A DNA stretch of 48,239 bases, from assembly GCA_021809185.1 (NCBI GenBank), contig JAKBAI010000010.1, forward strand, positions 1 through 48,239, written 5' to 3'. The position numbers and the translations under genes are program-made. The stretch is from Planctomycetota bacterium (lineage in GTDB: Bacteria > Planctomycetota > Planctomycetia > Gemmatales > Gemmataceae). A model generated the notes under the pieces. The model was given only the letters and a program-made list of their open reading frames with translations. It was not told where the DNA came from and searched no databases. This document shows, piece after piece, positions 1 through 9,520 of this stretch. Numbering within the stretch: the stretch's first letter is position 1; each line of letters starts with the position of its first letter.

Positions 1-31
1 GAAATAGTCGTATTTTCACTGCAACTATCTC

Positions 32-2704
32 CTAGTTCATATTCTCCAATCGAACCAGCAATCGTTGGATCCGATCGGCCAATTTTTCGCTGCTCATCGT
101 GCCTTGAATCCGTTCGACCAGCAAAGGGAATGAGAAAGGAGAAGGATTTCGCAACGGAACCATACGCAGTTGAAGGGAAGGAAGTTTCTCGAGCACGGTT
201 TGAATCTTTTGCCAATCGAATTGGCGGTTGAGTACCTCTTCGCGTGCTTGACGTAAAAGTAAGTTGTCGGGATCATATCCCCGAAAAACTTCGTAAAACA
301 TATTGCTGCTCGCTTGAAGTTGGCGATCCGGTTTGCCGGTACCCGGATAGCCGGAAGAGACTAGCCCACTTATTCGGGCAATTTCACGGAATTGGCGTTT
401 CGTCGCTTCGGTTACATTCACCATTTTCTCTAGATCAGCTGGGACACCCTCTAACTGAAACCATTGGCGAAAGTCTTGTTCTGTTGGAGATGGTAAAAAT
501 GATAATGGGGGACTGAGTAACAGAGTAAATCCGTGATCGTTCACTGCAAATTGGACCGATATTTTTACTTGTTGCGTTAATCGATAAGCGAGCAGGGTAG
601 CTAAACCTTCATGGACCAGTGCCCCTTCAAAAGGATAAATAAATAGATATAGACCTTCTCTGGTTTCCCAATTCTCGATAAGCCATTCATTTTGGTTAGG
701 AATAACGGAATATTTTTGTTGCAATTGCAAAAGCGGTTGCAGAGCAGTAAGAGCTTTTTTTACAGCGGTGCTAGCCGATTTCCAGTCGTTGTCGTTCTGC
801 CCTTGCTGTTGATCTGGTTGAGAGTCGCTGTTCGCTAAGCGATCGAGTAGACAACGAATTTCGGTGCCAATCTCGGCGGATAAAGGCAATTTGCCCCCCA
901 ACCAACGAGGAATCAATGTGGCTTGGCGTTTCGACTTTTTGACCCAGACGGTCATCTCATGCGTGCGGACCATCTCCACCGCTTGGCCAGCAAATATAAA
1001 GCAATCCCCTTCTTGCAGTTTGGCTATAAACGATTCCTCAATAGAGCCTAATCGTTTCCCGCTCAAATAGCGTACTCCCATGGTGCTCTCGCTCATAATC
1101 GTGCCAATGGCCATTCGTTGCCGTCGGATAATTGCTTTATCTGTCACCCGATACAGCCCATTTTCTAATTTTACACGCTGAAAATCGTCGTATGCCGACA
1201 AGATTTTTCCCCCTCTTGTTACAAAATCGATGGCCCATTCAAATTCTTCTGGTGTGAGGGTTTCATAGGAACGAGCGGTGCGTATTTCATTAAACAGATC
1301 TTCTTTTGTAAAACCACTACCAATCGCTATGGTCACTAGAAATTGGATTAGAACATCGATCGGTTTACTTGGATGGATGATCGCTTCTATTTTTCCTTGC
1401 GAAATTGCTTTTTCTACAGCAGCAATTTCCAATATTTCCAGGGCATTCGCTGGTAAGAAGTAGACATTGCTCTGTTTACCTGGTTGATGTCTACTCCGCC
1501 CGATACGCTGAATAAATCGGGCAATCCCTTTGGGACTGCCGATCTGAACCATCTGATCGACCGGAGAAAAATCGATGCCAAGATCGAGACTCGAAGTGCA
1601 AATAACGCACTTCAATTTCCCCAAGCGAAGTTGATCTTCAATCCAGGTGCGCAGTTTGCGATCTAGGGAGCCGTGATGAACCGCTAAGAGACCCGCCCAG
1701 TCCGGTCTTTGCTGTAAAATTGCCTGATACCATATCTCTGATTGTGCTCGGGTATTGGTAAAAACAAGTGAGCTTTGTTGAGAATGAAGAACCTTCAGTA
1801 ACTCGGGAAGGAGCTTTAATCCCAAGTGACCAGCCCAAGGGAATCGGTCTAGCTTTTCGGGTAATAGTATTTTGAGATCGATTTTTCGTTTCTGATAGTC
1901 CTGAATGAGAACCCCAGAATGATTGGTCCCCAATAAAATTGACATAGCTTCCTTAGGATCTGCTAGAGTTGCAGATAATCCCCAAATTCGCATCTGGGGA
2001 TTCAGAGAGCGAAGATGGGCCAGTAGCAATTCTGTTTGTACCCCTCGTTTACTGGCCAATAACGCATGCCATTCATCGACGACGACTAAACGGAGGTTGC
2101 CTAGGATTTGATGAGCTAGCTCTTGCGTCATCAATAAACAGATACTCTCTGGAGTGGTGATTAAAACATCTGGCATCTTTTTCAGCTGGCGAGAGCGCGC
2201 GGAATTTGAAGTGTCCCCCGTGCGAATGCCGATCTGCCAATCGGGCATCAGCTTTTGAATCGCTTTATCGAGATTCATGAGCGTATCGTTGGCTAATGCA
2301 CGTAAAGGGGTTACCCATAATATTTTTAGATTGCTTTTACCAAATTCGATGTTTTCGGCTTGCGGTTGAACCGTATTCTTTTCGATGGGTTTTTTTAGCC
2401 TAGCTTCTAGTCTAGCTTCTATGAGAGCTCCCAAAAATGCCGCATAGGTTTTCCCCATCCCGGTTGCTGTTTGGATCAAACCACTTTCACCAGCTAAGTA
2501 TCTTTCCCAAGCTTCAATTTGAAACAGGAAAGGTTGCCAACCCTGCTCTCGAAACCATTTTTTGACGTTGCGAATACCGGCTTTTTGCTCCGATGTTATT
2601 CGATTGGTATCTATCTGAGTCGTTTGCTGATTCGCTATTGAACATTTTTCTTGGTTCGATTTTTCTGGAATGGGAACTTCCGATATTTGTTGGTTTCTGC
2701 TCAT
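32..2704 (-). CDS. Lhr-type DEXH helicase, ligase-associated class
   Basis: Superfamily 2 ATP-dependent helicase of 890 residues, complete, with its stop near the left edge. Visible motifs are Walker A TGMGKT (residues 81-86), motif II DEWH (210-213) followed by LLASKRGVQTE, which is typical of the Lhr-core/ligase-associated helicases, motif III SAT (244-246), and the C-terminal helicase block with IQRIGRSRHQPG. In other bacteria this class is encoded with an ATP-dependent DNA ligase, a nuclease and a metallo-beta-lactamase-fold exonuclease and acts in DNA repair. Any such partner would lie downstream, beyond the left edge, so the link is unproven here. A Gln/Asn/Asp-rich stretch interrupts the C-terminal half, near residues 635-655. 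The 45-residue N-terminal tail is low complexity, and a later start is possible. Confidence 0.9.
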   Translation of the reverse strand: MSRNQQISEVPIPEKSNQEKCSIANQQTTQIDTNRITSEQKAGIRNVKKWFREQGWQPFLFQIEAWERYLAGESGLIQTATGMGKTYAAFLGALIEARLEARLKKPIEKNTVQPQAENIEFGKSNLKILWVTPLRALANDTLMNLDKAIQKLMPDWQIGIRTGDTSNSARSRQLKKMPDVLITTPESICLLMTQELAHQILGNLRLVVVDEWHALLASKRGVQTELLLAHLRSLNPQMRIWGLSATLADPKEAMSILLGTNHSGVLIQDYQKRKIDLKILLPEKLDRFPWAGHLGLKLLPELLKVLHSQQSSLVFTNTRAQSEIWYQAILQQRPDWAGLLAVHHGSLDRKLRTWIEDQLRLGKLKCVICTSSLDLGIDFSPVDQMVQIGSPKGIARFIQRIGRSRHQPGKQSNVYFLPANALEILEIAAVEKAISQGKIEAIIHPSKPIDVLIQFLVTIAIGSGFTKEDLFNEIRTARSYETLTPEEFEWAIDFVTRGGKILSAYDDFQRVKLENGLYRVTDKAIIRRQRMAIGTIMSESTMGVRYLSGKRLGSIEESFIAKLQEGDCFIFAGQAVEMVRTHEMTVWVKKSKRQATLIPRWLGGKLPLSAEIGTEIRCLLDRLANSDSQPDQQQGQNDNDWKSASTAVKKALTALQPLLQLQQKYSVIPNQNEWLIENWETREGLYLFIYPFEGALVHEGLATLLAYRLTQQVKISVQFAVNDHGFTLLLSPPLSFLPSPTEQDFRQWFQLEGVPADLEKMVNVTEATKRQFREIARISGLVSSGYPGTGKPDRQLQASSNMFYEVFRGYDPDNLLLRQAREEVLNRQFDWQKIQTVLEKLPSLQLRMVPLRNPSPFSFPLLVERIQGTMSSEKLADRIQRLLVRLENMN

Positions 2705-2880
2705 GCTTGTTGCAGCTTGGTGTTCTGGGTTTTCCCCATGAAGATTTTTATTGAATTTCTATTATTTCATGCTTGAATTTTTCATGCTTTATAGCATTCA
2801 TAGTCAGTGAAGTGCCATAAAAAAAGAGCTGAACTGCGTGGAGGAGAAAAGGGATCTATAATAATCAGAAATAACAATAA

Positions 2881-2915
2881 AAGAGGGGTAATTGATTTTC
2901 TCAATTACCCCTCTT
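2881..2915 (-). terminator. Hairpin downstream of the PDZ gene
   Basis: Perfect 15-bp inverted repeat (2881-2895 with 2901-2915) and a 5-nt loop, 73 nt past the stop of the PDZ gene. Read on the minus strand it is followed by a T-rich run (TTATTGTTATTT), as expected of an intrinsic terminator. The core AGAGGGGYAA recurs in the hairpin at 4859-4890. Confidence 0.75.
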
Positions 2916-2988
2916 AATGACCTCTATTTAAACCATCGATCGAAACGGAATTCCAACTAATTTGGGCGAGATATCTAACACGCAGAGT

Positions 2989-4224
2989 TTACTGAACCGA
3001 ATTCAAAAGTTCCTTGACTCGGTCCCGGTATGATTCTGGAACATCTTCGATCTTTTTGACATCGTAAGATTTCTTTCCATCTTTAATGGAAACATTATCC
3101 AATTCATTTTTATTGTCGGTTTTGTGTCCTTTGATATCGATCCGAACACCATTTTTGACGGAATGAATGGCGAAATCGTCGTTATTGACGGAAACAGAAA
3201 TCGATTCCTGATTCAAATTGTTGTTACCATTGAAAAGATTGTTACCACCAACGCCAATTCCACCAATCTCTCTGGGTTGATCGAAAACAGGAATTTCTGG
3301 CAGCTTGATATTGTCGACTTTTTCCCGTTTTCCTTTGCGAATAATGGTCATGGAGAATGGGGCTTTCTGATCAAGATTCTGAACGGTGCGGGAAAAAGTA
3401 ATCGGGTCATCCGCCACCGATTTCCCATTCATTTCCACGATAATGTCATTGGTTTTAAGCCCTGCTTTATCGGCAGCAGAACCTACACGAACGGAACGAA
3501 CAACCATCCCAGTACGAGGCGGCAAATTTAGCTGATCGACTAGAACTTCCGAAGGGGTTTCTATCGATATTCCCAATCGGCCATTACCGGGCTGTCCAAA
3601 AGGGAATCCTCTACCAAAATCTCCGGGCATAAAATTGATAATTCCGCCATTTCGTTGCATTTGCTGAAATCGTTCTAATTGACGCCGATTCATTTCTTGA
3701 ATTTCGCGGATCATTTTATCCATATCAGCAGGGAAACCACCGAAACCGGGCATCATGCCGGGATTAAATGCAGGGCCTCCAAAGCCACCAAACCCTGGAT
3801 TAAATTGATTTTGTGGAACCTGCGGGCGATTTTTGGCATCGATTTCATCCATAATTTTGTGATATTTTCGTATTGTTTCTTCATATCGTGGATCGTTCAA
3901 ATCCATCTTTTTGATCATTTCCTCGAGCTGCTTCCTCTGAGTTTCTAGATCGGTATTTTTCCCTTTTTCTGGGGTCACTGTTTTGGGATCTTTAGGGTTT
4001 GGATTTCCCGAATCTTCTGGGCGAGTAACGGGAGCTACTTTCGGAGGATTTGTCTGGTCCCCTTTGACGGGAATCAGTTTTTTATCCAAAGGCGGGGTAT
4101 CTTGGGAGATCTTATCCAAAGCTGATACCACTGTCGTAGATAAGCCATATGCCATAGCTGTTGATATGCTTCCGACTCCTAAAAATAACAAAGCCCATTT
4201 TATTTTAATCAATCGATTTTTCAT
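2989..4224 (-). CDS. Exported PDZ-domain protein
   Basis: The longer reading frame begins at 4266, but the ATG at 4224 has GAAAGGAAAT upstream and starts a clean signal peptide or anchor (MKNRLIKIKWALLFLGVG), giving 411 residues. Order of parts: signal segment; Pro/Lys-rich charged linker; a Glu/Lys-rich helical stretch; Gly/Phe/Pro-rich stretch (about 135-165); Gln/Arg-rich helix; one PDZ domain (about 210-305) with AGLKTNDIIVEMNGKSV; Asn-rich tail. No protease catalytic domain is visible, so it is probably a periplasmic adaptor or binding protein rather than a DegP-type protease. Its PDZ closely resembles the C-terminal PDZ of the M56 protein encoded upstream on the same strand (5013-8384). 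Substrate unknown. Confidence 0.8.
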   Translation of the reverse strand: MKNRLIKIKWALLFLGVGSISTAMAYGLSTTVVSALDKISQDTPPLDKKLIPVKGDQTNPPKVAPVTRPEDSGNPNPKDPKTVTPEKGKNTDLETQRKQLEEMIKKMDLNDPRYEETIRKYHKIMDEIDAKNRPQVPQNQFNPGFGGFGGPAFNPGMMPGFGGFPADMDKMIREIQEMNRRQLERFQQMQRNGGIINFMPGDFGRGFPFGQPGNGRLGISIETPSEVLVDQLNLPPRTGMVVRSVRVGSAADKAGLKTNDIIVEMNGKSVADDPITFSRTVQNLDQKAPFSMTIIRKGKREKVDNIKLPEIPVFDQPREIGGIGVGGNNLFNGNNNLNQESISVSVNNDDFAIHSVKNGVRIDIKGHKTDNKNELDNVSIKDGKKSYDVKKIEDVPESYRDRVKELLNSVQ

Positions 4225-5012
4225 AGTTCTATTTCCTTTCGTGCAATTCAATTGTTTTATTTTCAACTAAACTTCAGAATCTTCTGTTTAGGTTTTTTAA
4301 TTAGATTTTGTGAAAATTTTAATTTTGTTTAATTCCTATAAAATTAAACCCTATTAATACTAAACTTCACTTCCGTGTTAACTTGCGCAGTTTTGGGAAG
4401 AAAATTATTTTTTTTCAAATAAATGAATGTTTGATCTAATTTTATCCGCTCGAAATCGAGATTTAGCAATCGAGGTTTCGAATCATTGCATTAAAATTTT
4501 AATTTCCTTTTACTGATTGGATATTTAATTCCATCTTATTGTTCCGAACTAACATAAAAGTTTCCACATCCATTATCTCTCCTTTTTTCATGAATCTGCT
4601 CAGATTGTGCACTGAGAATGCACTAAAGTGGGTTTTGGATAACTTATATAATCTTTTCATCCTTGAATTTGGGGTAATATCATGTTCTATTCTTTAAACG
4701 TCCGTTGCTAATCATTGGTTTGCTCATTTCTGCCATAAATTTTTTAACAATTATCAACCGCTTTTCGTTTCGATATATAAATATAAATAATTCTTTTATG
4801 TATAAATTCGAGGTTTTCTCCTTTCTCAAATTAAAGTTAGAATCAAACTTCTAGCAAGAGAGGGGCAATTTTTTGATTATTTGCCCCTCTTTGATTTCAT
4901 CTGATAAACTTTTTCCTACCCTGATACCTCTTTTTCAAAAAGCTTGTGGATTTTGAAGAACTGGTTCAGGGGAGGAATCTATCTAGCAAAACTCATACTT
5001 TCGTAAACATGC
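4225..5012. other. A+T-rich intergenic region
   Basis: About 790 nt between the PDZ gene and the M56 gene, with no convincing reading frame. It is markedly A+T-rich and must hold the promoter of the PDZ gene, but I see no box pair near consensus. The only clear structure is the hairpin at 4859-4890. Confidence 0.6.
4859..4890 (-). terminator. Hairpin downstream of the M56/PDZ gene
   Basis: Perfect 10-bp stem (4859-4868 with 4881-4890) with a 12-nt T-rich loop, about 120 nt past the stop of the M56 gene. The stem AGAGGGGCAA nearly matches that of the hairpin at 2881-2915. No strong T-run follows on the minus strand, so termination efficiency is uncertain. Confidence 0.5.
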
Positions 5013-8000
5013 TTATGGTTTGCATTCTACTTTGACTGTTTTACCTTTACGAATCAGCTGAATGACGATCTTTTTACCGGAAGCTTGATCGACAAGAGCT
5101 TGAAAACTCTTGGGTTCCGAGATTACCTCTTTATTATTGATGCGTAAAACAATATCATTCGCTTTTAAGCCAGCTTTTGCTGCTTTCGATTCCGGTTTAA
5201 CCTGAATAATCACCAGCCCTTTTCCCTGTTTGAGATCGAACTGTTCTGCCACAACCGAAATTGGTTTCTCCACTTTCATTCCCCATTTGATATAATCCGT
5301 GGTTTGCGTAGGAATAAAATTGGAATCGATCGAAAAATCGACACCTATCACACCCGTAGGAACAGTATTAGTTGGCGGTAGTAGTGGCGGTGGAGATTTT
5401 GTCGCACTACCAGGAACTCCAGGAAGTGGATCGGGAGTTAACGATATCGATGGAGTTCCAGGACTCGGAATTACTCGAATTGTTGGCACGCTACCAGGAG
5501 CTTCAGGAACTGGAGCAGCTGTTGGCGGTAGCGGTGGGGTATTTGAAGTCGGAGCTTCTCGAAGGGGTGGCATTCTTGGTGATTGACCAGGATTTGTAAC
5601 TCGGATTGCAATAGGATTTTTTTCTTCCTGAGTGACAGTGACCGTTCCGTTTTTATCAGATATGGTAGTGTAAGTTGTTGACGATTTTATTGTTGTGTTC
5701 TCTTTATCGGATTTGAGATTCCATTTTGTTTGATTCCTTTCCGCTGGACCATGGCAGGCCATGCAAGCCTGTTTTTTTAGTAATACGGATAAAACTTTGA
5801 AATCATTCTTTTTAAGTTCCTCAGAGCTGATCACCTCGTCAATTTCTTTCATAAGGATTAAATCTCTTTTTATAGGGTGCAGATTCTGAAGTATAGAATG
5901 AAGTTTTTTGGCCAAGTCAACTTGTCCTTCCAAGAACTCAATTTCTCCGATTGCGTGGGCGGCCCTAAGTTTGCAAATCGCTGCCAATTTCTTTTCGATG
6001 AGTTTGGTCTCATTCGTACCCAATTGCGAAATATGCAAACTTGGTGTATACGCCGTGATGAGAGGAGCATCAATAACAACCCAATCTGTAACAGAATCTT
6101 GCCGAGAAGATAATAACCTCATCCGCAATTTTTTAATTTCTTCAGCTTTGGCTTTAACCTCTTCTAACATTTTCAATCGAGTATTTTCTAGAGATTGAAC
6201 CTGTTGGGCGATTTGTTTAGCGATTGCATCCGAGGAGTGATATCGTTTTAATCCCGCAATTGTTTGAGCAATTTGGTCTATATGAGCTTCGGAGGTTTTT
6301 ACATGTTGTTCCAGAGTGGCAATACGTGTTTTGAGCAGCTGCAAATGAGCCAGTGCTTCTTTATTTGATACTGCTTTGAAATAAAAGGTATTTCCAGATT
6401 TATTCTTATCTGGTTCAGGAACCTCCATATAAAAGAACAAGTTATCTTTCAGCATTGACTTCTTATCAGAACTGGCTTGGTTTTCTGGAGTTTTGATTAT
6501 GGTAGGGAAAAATTTAAGTTTCCATTGAGAATCGTTGTTTTTCTTGGCGGGATTATTTTTATCATCTGAAACAATATCCCCTAAAAACAACTCGGCTTGC
6601 GTTTCAAAAATGTCTTGTTGGATAAAGATCCCTTTGGACTGATTATTTTTAGGTGAAGCAGATTTGGATTTCAACGTATTTATCTCCATCTGCAATTTCG
6701 TTCGTTTCTTTTCGAGAATGAGCAAAATATCTTTCACATCGGTATCTTTGGCAGATTGTAATTGAGCCATAGCGGAATTTATTTTTTGCATTTCGGCTTC
6801 GAGCTGTTTTATACGGTTCACTAGCTCATTTTTATCCGATTGCATCTGGAATGTCATGTAAAAGACATTAGCATCCCCTTTAATCTTTTTACGACTGTTT
6901 TCGATTTCAACAATTCCCTGTGCCAATTGGAGGATCGATACGTTCTTTTGATTTTTGAGTAATTTTTGATATTCCTCTAATTTCTTTTTGGCAGTAGCTA
7001 AGTCAACTTTGGATGATTTATCCTTTTCTTTTTGTTGAATCACTTTTGCAAAATCTTTCAAAAGTTCATGGAAATAGACTTCCATAACCTGGTGGGCCAT
7101 TTTACTCTGAGCCGATTCTTCAACGGCAAGCTCGATCCTGCCACTAAATTGCACAGGTTTATTGGTTTGAGCCGAAGCCTCGCTTTGCGTAAATCGAAAG
7201 CTACCCAAAAACATTGCCAACAACAAAAATAACGGTGCACAGAAATATCGGCAAAACCGCGACGGTCTTCCCGATCCCTGCATCATTGTTGGCGGGGTAT
7301 TCAATAACATATCAATTCTCCTCGATAATTGTGATGGGACGCTCGCCATGCCGACAACCCCTGTCGCCATTACTGGACGAGTCGCCATTCTCAATAAAAA
7401 TGAAGCATATTCCAGCACATTCCCTTTTTCATGAGTATGAGTCTGGATAATCGTCGACCGATCCGCAACCAATTCCTGGTCCAGTTCAATTCCTTTGCGA
7501 AATATGGAAAATAACCGTAACCAGCAATAATAAAATGACTGAGATAATCCTAATAGCCACATAAAACGAATATCGCCGCTGTGCAGATGGTGGCATTCAT
7601 GGCAGATAACCCAGCGAAGTTGTTCTTCGTAAGCGGTTGTTCCCAGTTGATTATTCAGTTCGATTGGCAATAATATCTTTGGCTGCCAAAGACCAAAGCA
7701 AATGGGTGAACTGATGCGCTGACTCACTCGGATTTGCAATCGTTCACGTAAGCGCTTTTTGTCTTCGGGTATCAGTGCTTTCCATAGTTCGTCTCGATCC
7801 GCCGATAATTTCCGCGCTTGTTTCCACCAGCGGTATAGGCCGATTTGACCTATCATAAACCAAATCAGAAATAGGCCGGCCCCGGCGATATAAGCAATTC
7901 CAAAATAGTAGAGCCATTTATGTTCACGGACCGCTTCGGAATTGGCAGCAAGTTCCGAGGAATCGGCAGTTAACTTATTGATGGTATTTTCAATCCACTC

Positions 8001-8384
8001 ACTAGGGCGAATTATGTTCAAATAGTCATCACTAGTGATCAATACGGGCTGTGACCCCCCCGCATTTGCCATGGAACCCGAGCTGGTCTCCCTAGCCAGA
8101 TCGACTTCTGTCGCGCTGCTATCCACAAATTTATCTTCGTTCAAATAGTTATCTGTTTTTGCTGTTGCTGAATACGGATCGCCCGCTAAAGTAAACCAGC
8201 GCGGTAAAAGAGCGCAGACCGGAATGATCAGCAAAGTAATAACGCACCAAAATGCCACTCGTAACCGGTCCGTTGGGTTACTTAACCAACCCCTTAAGAG
8301 GATCGATAGAGTCAGGACGATTCCCCCTGCCAGTACCGTTCTCAAGGCCCATTCTTGTATCTCCACAGTTGCAATGAGGATCAT
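5013..8384 (-). CDS. BlaR1-like M56 membrane protease with CxxCH motif and PDZ
   Basis: Membrane sensor-protease of 1123 residues. The N-terminal half is M56/BlaR1-like: several membrane helices, zinc motif HECHH (262-266), downstream ELDQELVAD, and a last membrane helix near 375-395. In BlaR1 the protease faces the cytoplasm and the part after the last helix is an external penicillin-binding sensor. Here that part is replaced by a long Lys/Glu-rich coiled coil (about 410-850), a haem-c-like CMACH (874-878) followed by GPAERNQTKW, a Pro/Thr-rich linker (about 925-1010) and a PDZ domain (about 1030-1120). The start is fixed by GGGGAGG overlapping the stop of blaI, 2 nt apart, implying translational coupling. 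Known BlaR proteins trigger cleavage of BlaI. That this one senses redox state, ligand or protein ends is inference. Confidence 0.85.
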   Translation of the reverse strand: MILIATVEIQEWALRTVLAGGIVLTLSILLRGWLSNPTDRLRVAFWCVITLLIIPVCALLPRWFTLAGDPYSATAKTDNYLNEDKFVDSSATEVDLARETSSGSMANAGGSQPVLITSDDYLNIIRPSEWIENTINKLTADSSELAANSEAVREHKWLYYFGIAYIAGAGLFLIWFMIGQIGLYRWWKQARKLSADRDELWKALIPEDKKRLRERLQIRVSQRISSPICFGLWQPKILLPIELNNQLGTTAYEEQLRWVICHECHHLHSGDIRFMWLLGLSQSFYYCWLRLFSIFRKGIELDQELVADRSTIIQTHTHEKGNVLEYASFLLRMATRPVMATGVVGMASVPSQLSRRIDMLLNTPPTMMQGSGRPSRFCRYFCAPLFLLLAMFLGSFRFTQSEASAQTNKPVQFSGRIELAVEESAQSKMAHQVMEVYFHELLKDFAKVIQQKEKDKSSKVDLATAKKKLEEYQKLLKNQKNVSILQLAQGIVEIENSRKKIKGDANVFYMTFQMQSDKNELVNRIKQLEAEMQKINSAMAQLQSAKDTDVKDILLILEKKRTKLQMEINTLKSKSASPKNNQSKGIFIQQDIFETQAELFLGDIVSDDKNNPAKKNNDSQWKLKFFPTIIKTPENQASSDKKSMLKDNLFFYMEVPEPDKNKSGNTFYFKAVSNKEALAHLQLLKTRIATLEQHVKTSEAHIDQIAQTIAGLKRYHSSDAIAKQIAQQVQSLENTRLKMLEEVKAKAEEIKKLRMRLLSSRQDSVTDWVVIDAPLITAYTPSLHISQLGTNETKLIEKKLAAICKLRAAHAIGEIEFLEGQVDLAKKLHSILQNLHPIKRDLILMKEIDEVISSEELKKNDFKVLSVLLKKQACMACHGPAERNQTKWNLKSDKENTTIKSSTTYTTISDKNGTVTVTQEEKNPIAIRVTNPGQSPRMPPLREAPTSNTPPLPPTAAPVPEAPGSVPTIRVIPSPGTPSISLTPDPLPGVPGSATKSPPPLLPPTNTVPTGVIGVDFSIDSNFIPTQTTDYIKWGMKVEKPISVVAEQFDLKQGKGLVIIQVKPESKAAKAGLKANDIVLRINNKEVISEPKSFQALVDQASGKKIVIQLIRKGKTVKVECKP

Positions 8385-8386
8385 GC

Positions 8387-8785
8387 TTACCTCCCCTTAG
8401 AACGGAGTTGTTGCTGTTTCGCCTTTGCCTGTTCAATTAATTGATGAAGTTGATTCAACTCTTCTGGCGGAATTTTTTCTGCTTTAAGCAAGCTCATCAC
8501 CAACTGAGATGCTGCACCATCAAAAACTCGATCCAGAAATCGCGACGCCGATTCTTCACGAGAAAAATTGGGGGTATAGATAAAAGTTCTTCCTTCTACG
8601 TGATGCGAAACCAATTCTTTGTTTTCCATCACCCGTAAAAGGGTTTGAACGGTGTTGTAGGCCAAATCTTCTGCTCCATCCTGGTTCAACTCTTCGTGTA
8701 CCAAGCGAACACTACTAGGCCCTTTTTCCCACAATACTTTGAGAATTTCCAATTCTCGAACGGTGGGAGATGGCAAATCTTCCAT
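8387..8785 (-). CDS. blaI: BlaI/MecI/CopY-family repressor
   Basis: Winged-helix repressor. The open frame extends to 8854, but GAAAGGAGAGAAGAA directly before the ATG at 8785 and the usual family length (about 125 residues) favour the internal start, giving 132 residues that begin MEDLPSPTVRELEILKVLW. The segment LAYNTVQTLLRVMENKEL is the DNA-recognition region typical of the family, followed by the C-terminal dimerisation part. It is the first gene of a two-gene unit with the M56 protease, which presumably inactivates it by cleavage. A near-consensus promoter and a dyad lie 70-130 nt upstream, so autorepression is likely. The target genes beyond its own operon are unknown; classical beta-lactamase genes are absent from the window. 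Confidence 0.9.
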   Translation of the reverse strand: MEDLPSPTVRELEILKVLWEKGPSSVRLVHEELNQDGAEDLAYNTVQTLLRVMENKELVSHHVEGRTFIYTPNFSREESASRFLDRVFDGAASQLVMSLLKAEKIPPEELNQLHQLIEQAKAKQQQLRSKGR

Positions 8786-8854
8786 TTCTTCTCTCCTTTC
8801 TTCGAAGCTCTTCTTCGAAAGTTTTCTTTTTAATATTTTGCGGAGGGACTTCAA

Positions 8855-8879
8855 GTCTTAAAGCCTAAAAACTTAAGAC
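8855..8879 (-). promoter_or_regulatory. Dyad, candidate BlaI operator
   Basis: Inverted repeat GTCTTAA, 11 nt, TTAAGAC. It begins 6 nt after the -10 box of the promoter at 8886-8914, so it covers the predicted transcription start. This is the usual place for a repressor operator. Binding by BlaI is inferred from position only. Confidence 0.6.
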
Positions 8880-8885
8880 ATAGGT

Positions 8886-8914
8886 ATTATCCCGCTTTTT
8901 TCCTACTCTGTCAA
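8886..8914 (-). promoter_or_regulatory. Sigma-70-type promoter of blaI
   Basis: On the minus strand TTGACA (8914-8909), a 17-nt spacer and GATAAT (8891-8886). This is one mismatch from the housekeeping consensus with ideal spacing. The predicted start is near 8879, leaving a leader of about 94 nt before blaI. Confidence 0.7.
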
Positions 8915-9091
8915 TAGCAGAAAGAAGAATTTCTAGAAAAACTTGGAATTCGCTGAAAAGTTCGAGGTTCCTTGAATCGGTTAGAAATGCCACCCAATTC
9001 ATAAATCCTAAGGGATTTAGTCCTAAAATCCGATCTATAGAGAACTTACGATGTGCGCGGATGGATCGTTTATTTCAATCGATTCATGGAA

Positions 9092-9439
9092 TCAAGAACC
9101 AGATTCTTCTTTTTCGATTTGCACGATTTGAACATCTTCTATGGTCAATAAGCCAAAAGAGGAATACGGAACAAGTATTTCCAGAGCTTTGGAATAGTGT
9201 TGTTCGGTCTCGATAATTTCGATCCGTATCGGCAGATTTTCACTGAGGGAAAAGAGATGAGTGGTATGCAGAGTGGCATGTTTCCCATAACCGGCAACAC
9301 ATTGCACCACACTAGCCCCTGCGATCCCTTGATGCAGGCACTCTTCGATAATTTTGGCATAAAGCAGTTGGTGATGTATTTTTTGTGTGGAATCGCAATA
9401 GAAGATCAATTTTTTGGCGGTAACAGTTTGCCATTTCAT
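9092..9439 (-). CDS. DUF190 family protein
   Basis: Small soluble protein of 115 residues resembling DUF190, a family often encoded beside CrcB fluoride channels. Typical features are an early AKKLIFYCDS strand, a helix with YAKIIEECLHQGIAGASV, and a C-terminal LLTIEDVQIVQIE strand, giving an alpha/beta ferredoxin-like outline related to PII-type folds. GGAG lies about 9 nt before the ATG. The CrcB gene lies 81 nt upstream on the same strand, which supports a shared role in fluoride tolerance. Its biochemical role is not established. Confidence 0.85.
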   Translation of the reverse strand: MKWQTVTAKKLIFYCDSTQKIHHQLLYAKIIEECLHQGIAGASVVQCVAGYGKHATLHTTHLFSLSENLPIRIEIIETEQHYSKALEILVPYSSFGLLTIEDVQIVQIEKEESGS

Positions 9440-9520
9440 ATTCGAATACTCCAGCGAAGAAAGTATAGCGGTGGTATCTGGGTCGTGTGACGGAGTTGAT
9501 AGCGATCGAGGAATAATCGA

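Noticed and set aside
3124-3531. Plus-strand frame of 135 codons
   Set aside because: Antisense of the PDZ domain of the exported protein.
8801-8819. TTCGAAG-N5-CTTCGAA inverted repeat just before the blaI start
   Set aside because: Lies in the leader close to the ribosome site and may only be a consequence of the repeated CTTCGAA; the promoter-proximal dyad is the better operator.
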